From assembly GCA_964531325.1 (NCBI GenBank), contig CAZHCW010000004.1, positions 124,001-188,000 on the forward strand: DNA of 64,000 nucleotides, written 5' to 3'. The DNA comes from UTCHB3 sp964531325. Its GTDB lineage: Bacteria > Bacteroidota > Ignavibacteria > Ignavibacteriales > Ignavibacteriaceae. This document shows positions 52,979-63,377 of this stretch, piece after piece. Positions within the stretch are counted from its first letter, which is position 1. Each line of letters opens with the position of its first letter. Under the pieces are notes generated by a model, which had not been told where the DNA came from, ran no database searches, and saw only the letters and a program-made list of their open reading frames with translations. The translations under genes and the position numbers were made by a program.

Positions 52979-53670
52979 TGAAAGTCTGGGTTTCCGGTGC
53001 ATCTTCAGGTATTGGAAAGGCGATAGTAAAGGAAGCTCTGGCGAAGGGTTATGCTGTTGTAGCCACTTCAAGAAATATTAATAATCTGAAGCTGCTTAAA
53101 GAAGAGATGGACTCAGAGTTATTGATCACAACGCAATGTGATGTAGCTGATTCTAAATCGGTGGAGGAATTTTATAATAAAACATTTTTTGAAGATGGAC
53201 CCGATGCATTAGTGAACTCTGCCGGTATAACTGTTTTCAAAAATGCTGCAGAAACTTCGATTTCGGAGGTTGACGGAATAATTAAAACGAATCTATTGGG
53301 TTCGGTTTATGCGATTCAGTCGGTACTCCCGTCGATGATCGCCAAAAAGTCAGGTACAATCCTGAATATATCGTCAGTTGCATCAATAAAAACATTGAAG
53401 GGAAGCAGCATCTATTCTGCATCGAAAGCAGGTCTGCTTCAGTATAGCAGAGTTCTGAGAGAAGAAGTGAGAGGGCACAACATAAAGGTGATAGATGTTT
53501 TACCCGGTGCCACTGAAACCCCGATTTGGGACGAAAAAGTGAGAAACAGACACAGAGAACGGATGATGCAGCCTTCGGATGTTGCAGAGTTGGTTGTTAA
53601 GTTATTAACCGGTTCAGGGAATATGGTGGTTGAAGAAATTGTTCTCAGACCGTTAACGGGTGACCTGTAG
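52978..53670 (+). CDS. Short-chain dehydrogenase, sepiapterin-reductase-like by context
   Basis: 230 residues. NAD(P)-binding GASSGIG (6-12), NSAG(I) at about 80-84, catalytic S in ILNISSVAS and Y-x3-K in YSASKAG. ATSRN after the first beta-alpha unit suggests NADP preference. PGATETPIWD follows. The family has many substrates. Overlap with folE and the neighbouring PTPS suggest reduction of 6-pyruvoyl-tetrahydropterin to tetrahydrobiopterin (sepiapterin reductase step), an inference from context only. Confidence 0.85.
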   Translation: MKVWVSGASSGIGKAIVKEALAKGYAVVATSRNINNLKLLKEEMDSELLITTQCDVADSKSVEEFYNKTFFEDGPDALVNSAGITVFKNAAETSISEVDGIIKTNLLGSVYAIQSVLPSMIAKKSGTILNISSVASIKTLKGSSIYSASKAGLLQYSRVLREEVRGHNIKVIDVLPGATETPIWDEKVRNRHRERMMQPSDVAELVVKLLTGSGNMVVEEIVLRPLTGDL

Positions 53671-53841
53671 AATGTGAGCCCTGTCAAAATTTGAACCAAC
53701 ATTTTATGATTGACAATAAATCTGCATTTTTGTTTTAATATTAAAGGAATATTTGATAATTTAACGGATGTGTTTTGAGAGTTTATTCATTTGAATAAGC
53801 CGTCGAATTTTCTTTAAATTTAATTTTTAAATCAATATCTA

Positions 53842-54996
53842 ATGCGCAAAAGAATTAATGTAACTCAGCCATTTTTGCCCCCTTTGAGTGAATTTATGGA
53901 GTCTCTGGAGGATATTTGGGAGAGCAAATGGCTCACGAATGACGGCAAATTTCATACCATTCTTGAAACCAGGCTTGCTGAATTTCTTGGTGTGAAATAT
54001 GTATCCCTGTTTACCAACGGAACGCTCGCAATAATGACGGCGATGCAAACTCTCAGAATTACAGGGGAAGTTATAACAACCCCCTACAGTTTTGTTGCAA
54101 CAACTCACGCGCTTTATTGGAATGGTATTACCCCGGTATTCGTGGATATTGATCCACATACTTGCAATATCGACCCGAACAAAATTGTTGGAGCCATCAC
54201 CAACAAAACCACTGCTATCCTCCCCGTACATGTTTATGGATATCCTTGTGATGTAAAAAAAATTAAAGATATCTCTGATAAATTTGGTCTTAAAGTTATT
54301 TATGACGCAGCTCACGCGTTTGGGGTGAAGTATGAAAATTCATCTTTGATGAACTGGGGTGATTTATCCATCCTAAGTTTCCATGCCACAAAAGTGTTTA
54401 ATACATTTGAGGGCGGAGCGATAATAAGTCATGATCTGAAAACCAAAAAGCGTATAGACCAACTGAAAAATTTTGGATTTGTTGATGAAGTGACTGTGAT
54501 GGCACCCGGAATTAATGCCAAGATGAACGAATTCTCGAGTGCTTTAGGCTTGCATCAGTTGAAATATTATGGCCGGAATCTTGAAAAAAGGCGGAATCTC
54601 TGGAAATTATACAAGGAACTGCTTCATGATATACCGGGGATTACCCATCTGGAAGAACAAGAGAATGTTACTCATAACTACTCTTATTTCCCTGTGTTTA
54701 TAGACAAAAATCAATTTGGGATACCGAGGGATGAAGTTTACCAGAGTCTGAAGAAAAACAAGATTTTTTCAAGAAGATATTTTTACCCCCTGATTAGTCA
54801 ATTCCAGCCGTACAGTGAATATTTATCGGCACGGCATGACAACCTTTTAAGTGCTCATCATATCGCCGAGCGTGTTTTGTGTCTTCCTTTTTATACCGAT
54901 TTATCCGAAGAAGAGGTTAGATTTGTATGTTCAAAAATTAAAGAACTGCGTCCGGCTAAAATGATAATACCGGGAAGATTTTCAGCATACAGGTGA
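53842..54996 (+). CDS. DegT/DnrJ/EryC1/StrS-family sugar aminotransferase
   Basis: 384 residues. PLP site lysine in SFHATKVFNTFEGG, DAAHAFGVKY supplies the ring-stacking aspartate, and GTLAIMTAMQ is the phosphate-binding start. The family transfers an amino group to keto-sugar nucleotides (for example Fdt/WecE-like). It is followed by an initiating sugar transferase, so it probably makes an amino sugar for a surface polysaccharide or O-antigen. Confidence 0.91.
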   Translation: MRKRINVTQPFLPPLSEFMESLEDIWESKWLTNDGKFHTILETRLAEFLGVKYVSLFTNGTLAIMTAMQTLRITGEVITTPYSFVATTHALYWNGITPVFVDIDPHTCNIDPNKIVGAITNKTTAILPVHVYGYPCDVKKIKDISDKFGLKVIYDAAHAFGVKYENSSLMNWGDLSILSFHATKVFNTFEGGAIISHDLKTKKRIDQLKNFGFVDEVTVMAPGINAKMNEFSSALGLHQLKYYGRNLEKRRNLWKLYKELLHDIPGITHLEEQENVTHNYSYFPVFIDKNQFGIPRDEVYQSLKKNKIFSRRYFYPLISQFQPYSEYLSARHDNLLSAHHIAERVLCLPFYTDLSEEEVRFVCSKIKELRPAKMIIPGRFSAYR

Positions 54997-55189
54997 TTCC
55001 ACCATGCCGATGTTTTTTGAGGTAAGAACTTTCTGAAAATAATTGTGACATTTCAAAATCTGAAAACCAAAAATCAAATTGAAAAATATTGATTTGGCTC
55101 CATCATTTCACAGTGACTCTATTATGATAAGTGACAAAAACCTTATGCTTTCAGTTTGGAGGCTTAGTGTGAACCAAGAAGTTTAATTT

Positions 55190-55765
55190 ATGGGTAAACA
55201 TGGGACTTTTCTGAAACGATTTACTGATATTATTGTAAGCTCAATTGTGTTGTTGATCAGCTCTCCGGTTATTTTGATCAGTGTGGTGGCAATCAGGCTT
55301 GAAAGTAAGGGTGCTGCCTTCTTTTTACAGGACCGAACAGGTTTGGGCAGACGGACTTTTAAATTAGTAAAGCTTCGAGGCATGGTAGAAGATGCAGAAC
55401 AACTTGGAAGTTCTTTTACCGAAGTGGATGATCCCCGTTTAACGAGAGTTGGCAAAATACTTCGCAGACTAAGCATTGATGAGATCCCAAATTTTATTAA
55501 TGTACTCAAGGGGGAGATGAGTGTCGTTGGCCCCCGGCCTGATGTTCCTGAAGTTACAGACCTTCTACCGGATGACCTTGCTTCAGTTTTCAACTTTAAA
55601 CCGGGAGTTACGGGGATAGCGCAAATAAATGGAAGGCAAACTCTTTCTTTCGAAGAAAGATCCCGTATTGATGTTGAATATTATCCAAATGCCACTTTTT
55701 TTTCAGATCTTAAGATTATTTTCAGAACTCCTCTTGTAATTTTATCAAACAAGGGGAACATTTAA
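55190..55765 (+). CDS. Initiating sugar phosphate transferase (WcaJ/PglC-type PGT)
   Basis: 191 residues, the minimal monotopic phosphoglycosyl transferase. N-terminal re-entrant helix (about 10-32), catalytic region FKLVKLRGM (usually KFRSM), SIDEIPNFINVLKGEMSVVGPRPDVP and GVTGIAQINGR. It transfers a sugar phosphate to undecaprenyl phosphate and so starts a polysaccharide repeat unit. KLRGM lacks the usual serine but the catalytic DE pair is present. The Wzi-like gene follows 3 bases later. Confidence 0.92.
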   Translation: MGKHGTFLKRFTDIIVSSIVLLISSPVILISVVAIRLESKGAAFFLQDRTGLGRRTFKLVKLRGMVEDAEQLGSSFTEVDDPRLTRVGKILRRLSIDEIPNFINVLKGEMSVVGPRPDVPEVTDLLPDDLASVFNFKPGVTGIAQINGRQTLSFEERSRIDVEYYPNATFFSDLKIIFRTPLVILSNKGNI

Positions 55766-55768
55766 TTT

Positions 55769-57400
55769 GTGAAAATTTTTGCATTCTTCGTTTTAATCAG
55801 TATCCTTGCTTTTTCTCAATCCGAGCAGCTACCTCCCTCAGCATCAATTTATAATTTGTTGAAAAAAACCGCCGCAAGAGGTTTAATTGAGGGATACAAC
55901 GATATTTTCCTTCCCTTGTCTCTTACCCGAATCAAAAATTATTTAACCGTCCTCAACAGCAACAGATCAAAACTTGACCCGGTGGAAATTCTTGAGATAG
56001 AAAGATTTAAGAGATGGTATCAGTTGGATGAGCAGGTTGATTTTTCAAAATTTAACCTGTTAATCGACAGGCATATTCACTTGATTCATTATTCAGATTC
56101 TTTGGTGGATATCGGGATTAATCCATCTATTTCTTTGGGGATGAATGCAGCGGAAATTAAGGGTGAAGGATTCAAGCCGGCGGGTTATATTAGTTATGGG
56201 GGGGCACTTCATGTGTCGTTTGGAGAAACTCTTTTTGGTTATCTGACGGTTTCGAATGGAAATGCATATGGAGATCGTGGAATAAATTCTTTATATAAGC
56301 CTGTAAACCAAAGTTTTACATTTATGGAAACAGGTCTAAACCATTTTGATGCGGCTCAAGGGGGGCTTTTTTTTGAAAGTGGGATGTTTTCAGTCTCGAT
56401 TGCAAGACAGCCTCTGACTGTTGGAAATGGATTGATCAATAAAGCAGTTTTGTCGGGCGAGTCTCAAGCTTTTGACTATATTAATTTTGGAATCGACCAC
56501 AAGTATTACAACTTTCGCATGATTCATGGATGGCTAACCACCCCTTCATATAGAATATTCTCTGATTCAGTGGGAGGATTCATTAAAAACAGGGATCAGA
56601 AGTATATTGCCTTAAACCGTTTTGGTTTTTTCCCATTTGGGAATCTGAATATAGGTGTTACTCAGGCTGTAATTTATGCCAATCGTGGAGTTGAAGTTGG
56701 GTACCTTAATCCATTCATGTTCCTGGAATCAGCGCAAAGGTCACTCAGTGATATTGATAACTCATTCCTCTCATTTGATGTGAGTTACACCCCTTCACCG
56801 GGTATTCAGCTAACAGGTAACATCAATTTTGATGACATCAATTTTGAATTTTTGAATCCTGATAAAATTTCCAATATATCAAATCGTTTTTCATATCAAT
56901 TGGGCGTTTTCCTAAATCCAGTCTGGTTGAAAAAAGCAGATTTGACGCTGGAATATTATTTTGTGAGGCCTTACACATACAGTCACTATAGCTACGGCGA
57001 AAATCTTGCTTATGTAAATAACAGCGTTGCTTTAGGGGTTGATCTTAAACCCAATTCCGACATGTTCAGCATCCGGTTTAATTATACATATTTCCCCGGA
57101 TTTTCATCCAGGATAACAGCGAACTTCATAAGGCATGGTGAGAATTTTACCGACACTGAGGGTCAGATTATTCGTAATGTTGGCGGATCTTTTTTCTACA
57201 GTACCAATTATCGATCCACTTCCAATGCACCTTTTCTTGATGGTGAATTTAAGTATGAAACCCGGATACAAGCCAGTCTTATCTATGAGATTTCGTTTGC
57301 ATTAAGTTGCGACCTTAACTATACATTTACTCACGGGAATTATGATGAAAAATTCCCTCCACACTATCTCAATTTTAATCTTCATTTTTTCCCATTCTGA
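55769..57400 (+). CDS. Wzi-like capsule/exopolysaccharide assembly outer-membrane protein
   Basis: 543 residues from GTG 55769. Signal peptide is about 17 residues (MKIFAFFVLISILAFSQ). An N-terminal helical part (about 22-95; LKKTAARGLIEGYNDIFLPLSL) precedes a barrel of aromatic-rich strands to the end. The layout matches the CapAssemb_Wzi family: helical bundle, then 18 or so strands. Wzi helps attach capsule to the cell surface. Position directly after the initiating sugar transferase supports a polysaccharide role. Family assignment is by layout, not by a diagnostic motif. Confidence 0.7.
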   Translation: MKIFAFFVLISILAFSQSEQLPPSASIYNLLKKTAARGLIEGYNDIFLPLSLTRIKNYLTVLNSNRSKLDPVEILEIERFKRWYQLDEQVDFSKFNLLIDRHIHLIHYSDSLVDIGINPSISLGMNAAEIKGEGFKPAGYISYGGALHVSFGETLFGYLTVSNGNAYGDRGINSLYKPVNQSFTFMETGLNHFDAAQGGLFFESGMFSVSIARQPLTVGNGLINKAVLSGESQAFDYINFGIDHKYYNFRMIHGWLTTPSYRIFSDSVGGFIKNRDQKYIALNRFGFFPFGNLNIGVTQAVIYANRGVEVGYLNPFMFLESAQRSLSDIDNSFLSFDVSYTPSPGIQLTGNINFDDINFEFLNPDKISNISNRFSYQLGVFLNPVWLKKADLTLEYYFVRPYTYSHYSYGENLAYVNNSVALGVDLKPNSDMFSIRFNYTYFPGFSSRITANFIRHGENFTDTEGQIIRNVGGSFFYSTNYRSTSNAPFLDGEFKYETRIQASLIYEISFALSCDLNYTFTHGNYDEKFPPHYLNFNLHFFPF

Positions 57401-57496
57401 ACGAACCAGCCTCTGAATTCTTAATTTTTACCCTATTATTTTTGTTATCTTCATTTAAATTGTGTAACTGTTAAATTCATTACCCACAAGGCTTGT

Positions 57497-60400
57497 ATGT
57501 TTAAAAACTTCACCTTCGCAATAATTTCAATCCTTTTATTAAACGGCACAATTAACGCCCAGGGATACAAAGTACTGGAATCTACCGATGATCATGTAAT
57601 AATATCTTTTGATTTTTCAAACTTTGGAAGTATAAAAGATACTGTAATTTCGGGGAGAACAATTTCCAGATTCCAGGATGAAGAAATGTATTTTATGACC
57701 GATGGATATCCCAGAATTCCTCAGTTTTTTGTTTCTCTGGGGATACCGTCAAACAGTGATGCAACAGTTGAAGTGGTTTCAATGGATCGAAAACTGGTTA
57801 AAACTGCTTTTGTTTTACCCTTTACACTGAGTGATTCAACCATCCTTGATATTTCCAATCTTTATTATGAAAAATCGGTTTACGATAAAAATGCCCTGTA
57901 TCCGGAAAATCTGGCAAGAATTGAGGGCAAATACAGCTTCAGGTTTTCTACTGTTCAACCGGTAATTGTAAGCCCTTTTCAATATAATCCTGTAACGAAA
58001 GAGATATTTAAGACAACAAAACTTGTTATAAAGGTAAAACTAAAAAATGTTGCAGGAAATCAAATTCTGGTTTCCACTCCTGTAAGGGATGAAGCAACTG
58101 AGACATTTTTAAAGGCAACTGTTTTAAATTATGACCGGGCAAAAAACTGGATAACAGAGAATCAGGAAATTAGTGATGCGAGTACATCGTCAGCTGATCA
58201 TTGGTATAATCCAAACAAAAAATATTTCAAACTTTATCTGAACCAGCGGGATGTTTACAAACTTACTTATGAAGAACTTCAGGCCGCCGGTTTGCCAACA
58301 ACTACGGGGGTGAGAACCGAGAAATTGCAGATATTTTCTCCGTCGGGTGAAATCCCGTTAAAAATTTTTAGCAGCAGTGATAGATTTGGCCCGGGTGACT
58401 ATATCATATTTGTGGGTGACAGTGTTGCTGCGTCACCATACACAATGCAAAATCTTTATAACAAAACCAATATCTTCTGGTTATCTTACGAAGCAGATTC
58501 TACCGGGTTGAGGTATAATACTAAAACGGGTTTCCCAACTGTATCCCAGCCTGAAGTAAACACGGTAAAAGCCAGAATTCGTTGGGAGTCTGATCAGATA
58601 TATGAAAGGTTGGGTTGGGCACCCAACGAAAAACGGGATTACTGGTATTGGAAAAAATTGACGGCAAAAAATTATCAACCTGAGATTGCCTACACCCACA
58701 GATTTGATGCCCCACCAAACATCAGTGGTGATATTCGTTATTTCAGGGTTCGTGTAAATCTTCACGGGCTTACAACCACCGTAGTGCCCTGCAATTATGT
58801 TCACAGTGTCAGATTCATCCTTAATGGTAAATTGATTGGTAAAAGAAAATGGAATGGCCAGGAATCATTTACATTTGATTCAACTTATCAGTCAGTCTCA
58901 GATTCCATTTTAATCGTGTTTCAGGGCAATGAACTAAGGGTGGAACTTGATGGTGATGTTTGCACAGTGGGTGGTAGTGATGAAGTAAGGCTTAACTGGA
59001 TTGAATTTGAATATTACCGGCTAAACAGAACTAACGGGAATCATTACTTTTTTAAGAGTCCTGATGGTTATAATACAAATGTAAGATACTACATGTGGCA
59101 GTGGACTTCCCCAACAATGCATGTTTATGTACCGGTAAAAAATGTTGTTTATGTAAATAATCGGGTTACGGGACCACCCGCCGGTCTGGCATTGTTTCAG
59201 GATAGCGTGTACACTACCACAGAGTATTTTTGTGTCGATTCTTTATATGGCAAATCTGTTGACTCGATTAGAGCTGATGTCCCATCAAGACTTCGGGATA
59301 TGGCAAACGGTGCCGATTATATTATTATAACACATCCAAAATTCAAGAGTGTTGCTGAAAGACTTGCTGCATACAGAAGCAGCAGACCAATTGGCAACGG
59401 AGCAACACCTCCCAGAGTTTTTATTGCCGATGTTCTTGAAATTTATGATGAATTTTCGTATGGTTTAATGGATCCTTATGCAATCAGAGATTTTCTTGCA
59501 TTTGCTTTTAATTCATTTGTGAGACCCGCACCTCTATATGTAACACTTATAGGGGATATGAGTTATGATTACAGAAAAATATTGCCTGAAAGCAGAGAAA
59601 ATTACATCCCGTCGATACCATTCCACTCTTATCAGTATGGTCAATCAGCCAGCGATAACGGATTTGTAGCTGTTACCGGGAATGGTGTTACCCCTGACAT
59701 GGCATTATCGAGAATATCTATCGAAACAGTTGAAGAGGGGATGACATTTTTGGATAAACTTGAAGCATATCCGGCGGATAATGGAAAAAAATGGCGCGAG
59801 ACTGTGATGTTGTTATCCTCGGGGATTGATGCCAACGATGAACTCCAGTTTGGATTTAACCGTGAATCACTTAAGTTAAAAACCAATTTCCTTGATCCGT
59901 TGGGTTATGACGCTTCGGTGGTTATTCGATTCCCAAACAACACCACAGAGTTACCGTATCAAGGTTCAACACCTGAGATAAAAAATGCTTTCGACAAGGG
60001 TGCTTCATTAGCAAATTATTATGGTCACGGTGGCGGTTACCAATGGGATTTAACTTTTCTGAATAACGATATCTATACTCTTAATAATGGAGGCAGGTTG
60101 CCTCTTATTATAAGCGTTACATGTTATACAGCCCATTTTGACAATCAGGATGTATTTGGAGAACAGTTTGTCAAAATCCCGAATAAAGGAGCAATTGGAT
60201 TTTTTGGCAGTTCGGGACTTACACTCTGGCAAATAGGTACCTATTATAACAGTCTCTTTTTTGATGAAGTTTTTAATTTGCAAAACACAATCTCCGGGAA
60301 GGCGATTCTTGCTTCAAAGGTGAGAACTCCTCCGGTTGGATATTATATCAACCAGATTGCACTTTTAACCTATCTGGGTGAACCCGGTTTGGAAATTGTA

Positions 60401-63247
60401 CTTCCGAAAAAACCCGATTTTGTGCTTGAGAACAGCGATTTGAGGTTTTTAACCACAAATCCTCTCGTGGATGATACGGTTAAAATCCAACTTACAATGT
60501 CAAACTTTGGAATAAGAACCAACGACAGCGTTACTGTAAAACTTCGCTTTTCTTCACAAGATACTTCAGGGATTGTTGCAACCAAACGAGTTCCGGGGTT
60601 TGGAAATAACGATTCAACCGAATTTATCTGGATTCCGAAGAAAAGTGGATTGATAACCCTCACCGCCGAAATTAATGATGACAATCTTGTACCCGAAGAT
60701 GATCATTCGGATAATATTGCTTCTGGTGTAATCGCCGTTTTTAATATTTCGGATCCGAGTATTATATCACCTGAAGATGGTTTTACATCCGTGACGACAC
60801 CTGAAATTAAAATTTCTGATATTGGCTACTACATAAATCGGAGTTTTAATTATCAGGTTGAGTTCGACACATCCTTCTCGTTTGCGTCACCACTCGTGAA
60901 TAGTGGTAACCTGACCGGAACTGATGGATTACTAACTTACAAAAATACAACCCTTAACCCGGGCAGGTTTTTTTGGAGGTCGAGAATTGTGGATGGTAAC
61001 AATCTGGGCAGGTGGTCATCAACACGAACTTTTAATACTATCGATTCACCAATTGAAGGATTTACATACTCCGGCACACAACTGCGACTTTTTGAAACAG
61101 AAAATGTGAATTTTTCAAATCAGTTAAACGGGCTGATTCTCAACACATCACTTAACATACCGAAACCTCAGCTTTCGAGATTAAAGTATAAAATAAATCT
61201 TGCTTCAGTTACTGAATTGGACAGTCTTGCTTTAAATTGTATTACAAGTGATGGAACCTACTATTATTTGGCTGATTATTGGTTCAGTGCTTTTCAGAAA
61301 AATCCCGAGGGTAAAACGGAGATTCATATAGTGGGCACAGGGAACAATGGCACAACCCGCGGCGCATATTATGGAGTTGTTCCAAACTTTTTTGAACAAA
61401 TCCGTTTACAATTTGCAACGATAAAGGATAAAATCTACATCCCACAAGAAAGCCCGGCGTACCTTCTAAGACTAATTCCCTCAACGGGCGAAATGGATAC
61501 CGTAATGATTCCTGACAGCCTGATTGATCTTGAGACTGCGAGACCCAAAAATGGTAAATTTCTAATTTCATCAAATGGAAGTAAACTTTATAATCTTGCA
61601 ATCAAAAATCTTCAAGGTAAAAATGTTTATACTCTAAGAGTATTTGAATCGGAAAACAACTTTGCATTGGAAAGAGAGTATATCTATTCAACGCTCGAAT
61701 CTTACCCCGATGTCTGGATTGGCGGATTTTTTGTGGTTGATGACATTCTATATGTATCAGAAAATTATAATTCAGGCTTCATGAGTGCATTCAAAATCAG
61801 TGACGGTACATATCTCGGAGAGTGGATTACTGTTTTACCGGGAACCGGATTACTAAAACAATTTTCATCCTGGTATTATGATGCCACAAGAGATGAAGTA
61901 GTGGCTGCCAATTATATTCGCGGAAGTAATCTTGTTAGAGGTATCGGCGTGTTTTCCGGTTATTATTATGACTCCCAAGGGCATGTAACATCAACTGAGG
62001 TTGGGCCGGCAAGAGATTGGAAGAATTTTACCTATGATATTGTTGGTGGAACGGCTTCATCCAAATTTTCTGCCTCAGTGGCCGGATTTAACAGTCAGAC
62101 TCTGAAATGGGATACACTGGCTGTAAATGTGCCGTCCCCGTATTCGCTTAATCAGGTGGATGAGTCGGTATATCCAAAACTAAAAGCATTTTTCACTTTT
62201 ACAGATTCTTCACTATCAGCCACAAATCCGATTTATCTTAAAAAAGTGGCTTTTGAAGCTTCGACTGGTCTTCCGGAAATTACGATTTCAAACAATGATT
62301 TTTCGTTCGCCCCCGACAGTCTGATGCAGGGCTTTGATATAAATATCGACTTGAAAGTAACCAATGTTGGGAAGGTTGATTCCGATAGTTGTACTGTGCA
62401 GTTTTATCTCGGTGCGGCAAATGAACCATTTTACACGACAAAAATTAAGATCCCTGCCGACACATTTTACACAGTGAAACATACAATCAACACTTCAAAA
62501 ATTATATTTCACAACAAGATAAAAGCAGTTGTAACCATGGATGGTACAGAGATGTACACTTTTAATAATCTTGGTGCAGACAGTTTTTATGTTGCCAGAG
62601 ATACCGTTAAACCCGATTTTAAGTTAACTTTTGATGGAAAGGAAATCATTAACGGCGATATCATAGCCAACAGTCCTTTGATTGAGATTACTCTCACAGA
62701 CAACAGTCCATTGCCATTGGATACCACAAGATTAAGTATCGTACACAATGGCAAGCCTATCGGTTTTATGAAAGACAGTGTTCATTTCTCCTACACGCCA
62801 TATCCAAACTCTAAATTGTATGTCAGCTGGAAACCTGTGTTTAAAGAAGGGAAACAAACTCTGGAGGTGTTCACCAAAGATGCTTCCGACATTCCTTACA
62901 GTAGTGTGGCACAGAAATATCAGTTTTTTGTTTTTGACAAGGATGCAATCGAGCGGATTTACAATTATCCCAATCCATTTACAGATGAAACCTGGTTCAC
63001 CTATGAACTAAGAGGTAACACACTGCCGGATGAGGTTAAAATTAAAATATTTACCATTGCCGGAAGGCTGATAAAGGAAATTGAGATACCGTCTGCCATG
63101 ATGCAAATCGGGTTAAATAAAATTTATTGGGATGGCAAGGATGCTGATGGTGATGAAATAGCAAACGGTGTTTATCTTTATAAGCTGATTACAAAGTATA
63201 AAGACAAAACAAAAACCACAATTGAAAAAATAGCCAAGGTTAAATAG
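57497..63247 (+). CDS. PorU-like gingipain-family (C25) peptidase with T9SS tail
   Basis: 1916 residues with signal peptide MFKNFTFAIISILLLNGTINAQ. A propeptide-like beta part (about 22-230) precedes the C25 caspase-fold region (about 620-960). The catalytic pair is H844 in YYGHGGGY and C876 in SVTCYTAHFD. The tail has CARDB-like beta domains (about 980-1060 and 1590-1690), a middle region of unknown fold (about 1180-1570), and a FlgD-like/T9SS sorting domain (NYPNPFTDETWFTYEL, ending ANGVYLYKLITK). PorU is the T9SS sortase that removes sorting domains from cargo. A secreted gingipain-like protease is the alternative. Confidence 0.85.
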   Translation: MFKNFTFAIISILLLNGTINAQGYKVLESTDDHVIISFDFSNFGSIKDTVISGRTISRFQDEEMYFMTDGYPRIPQFFVSLGIPSNSDATVEVVSMDRKLVKTAFVLPFTLSDSTILDISNLYYEKSVYDKNALYPENLARIEGKYSFRFSTVQPVIVSPFQYNPVTKEIFKTTKLVIKVKLKNVAGNQILVSTPVRDEATETFLKATVLNYDRAKNWITENQEISDASTSSADHWYNPNKKYFKLYLNQRDVYKLTYEELQAAGLPTTTGVRTEKLQIFSPSGEIPLKIFSSSDRFGPGDYIIFVGDSVAASPYTMQNLYNKTNIFWLSYEADSTGLRYNTKTGFPTVSQPEVNTVKARIRWESDQIYERLGWAPNEKRDYWYWKKLTAKNYQPEIAYTHRFDAPPNISGDIRYFRVRVNLHGLTTTVVPCNYVHSVRFILNGKLIGKRKWNGQESFTFDSTYQSVSDSILIVFQGNELRVELDGDVCTVGGSDEVRLNWIEFEYYRLNRTNGNHYFFKSPDGYNTNVRYYMWQWTSPTMHVYVPVKNVVYVNNRVTGPPAGLALFQDSVYTTTEYFCVDSLYGKSVDSIRADVPSRLRDMANGADYIIITHPKFKSVAERLAAYRSSRPIGNGATPPRVFIADVLEIYDEFSYGLMDPYAIRDFLAFAFNSFVRPAPLYVTLIGDMSYDYRKILPESRENYIPSIPFHSYQYGQSASDNGFVAVTGNGVTPDMALSRISIETVEEGMTFLDKLEAYPADNGKKWRETVMLLSSGIDANDELQFGFNRESLKLKTNFLDPLGYDASVVIRFPNNTTELPYQGSTPEIKNAFDKGASLANYYGHGGGYQWDLTFLNNDIYTLNNGGRLPLIISVTCYTAHFDNQDVFGEQFVKIPNKGAIGFFGSSGLTLWQIGTYYNSLFFDEVFNLQNTISGKAILASKVRTPPVGYYINQIALLTYLGEPGLEIVLPKKPDFVLENSDLRFLTTNPLVDDTVKIQLTMSNFGIRTNDSVTVKLRFSSQDTSGIVATKRVPGFGNNDSTEFIWIPKKSGLITLTAEINDDNLVPEDDHSDNIASGVIAVFNISDPSIISPEDGFTSVTTPEIKISDIGYYINRSFNYQVEFDTSFSFASPLVNSGNLTGTDGLLTYKNTTLNPGRFFWRSRIVDGNNLGRWSSTRTFNTIDSPIEGFTYSGTQLRLFETENVNFSNQLNGLILNTSLNIPKPQLSRLKYKINLASVTELDSLALNCITSDGTYYYLADYWFSAFQKNPEGKTEIHIVGTGNNGTTRGAYYGVVPNFFEQIRLQFATIKDKIYIPQESPAYLLRLIPSTGEMDTVMIPDSLIDLETARPKNGKFLISSNGSKLYNLAIKNLQGKNVYTLRVFESENNFALEREYIYSTLESYPDVWIGGFFVVDDILYVSENYNSGFMSAFKISDGTYLGEWITVLPGTGLLKQFSSWYYDATRDEVVAANYIRGSNLVRGIGVFSGYYYDSQGHVTSTEVGPARDWKNFTYDIVGGTASSKFSASVAGFNSQTLKWDTLAVNVPSPYSLNQVDESVYPKLKAFFTFTDSSLSATNPIYLKKVAFEASTGLPEITISNNDFSFAPDSLMQGFDINIDLKVTNVGKVDSDSCTVQFYLGAANEPFYTTKIKIPADTFYTVKHTINTSKIIFHNKIKAVVTMDGTEMYTFNNLGADSFYVARDTVKPDFKLTFDGKEIINGDIIANSPLIEITLTDNSPLPLDTTRLSIVHNGKPIGFMKDSVHFSYTPYPNSKLYVSWKPVFKEGKQTLEVFTKDASDIPYSSVAQKYQFFVFDKDAIERIYNYPNPFTDETWFTYELRGNTLPDEVKIKIFTIAGRLIKEIEIPSAMMQIGLNKIYWDGKDADGDEIANGVYLYKLITKYKDKTKTTIEKIAKVK

Positions 63248-63275
63248 CCGGATAATAAGAGTTATTTTTCTAAAA

Positions 63276-63303
63276 AAACGCAAAAATATTTTTTTATGCG
63301 TTT
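63276..63303. terminator. Weak hairpin between the C25 peptidase gene and glmS
   Basis: AAACGCA (63276-63282) pairs with TGCGTTT (63297-63303) across a T-rich loop. It may end the peptidase transcript. No glmS-ribozyme-like core is seen in the 130-bp gap. Confidence 0.4.
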
Positions 63304-63377
63304 AAGAGTTTTCCATATAGATAAAGTTTTTTATTTTATTGAATGTAGTTTATTATTTTTTTAATACAGGATAGCCC

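Noticed and set aside
54997..55189. Possible small gene before the sugar transferase
   Set aside because: Frames are short, broken by stops and lack a credible ribosome binding site. It was left as an intergenic leader.
63248..63377. glmS ribozyme upstream of glmS
   Set aside because: The gap is very AT-rich and I can find no ribozyme core-like pairing. Only a weak hairpin is seen.
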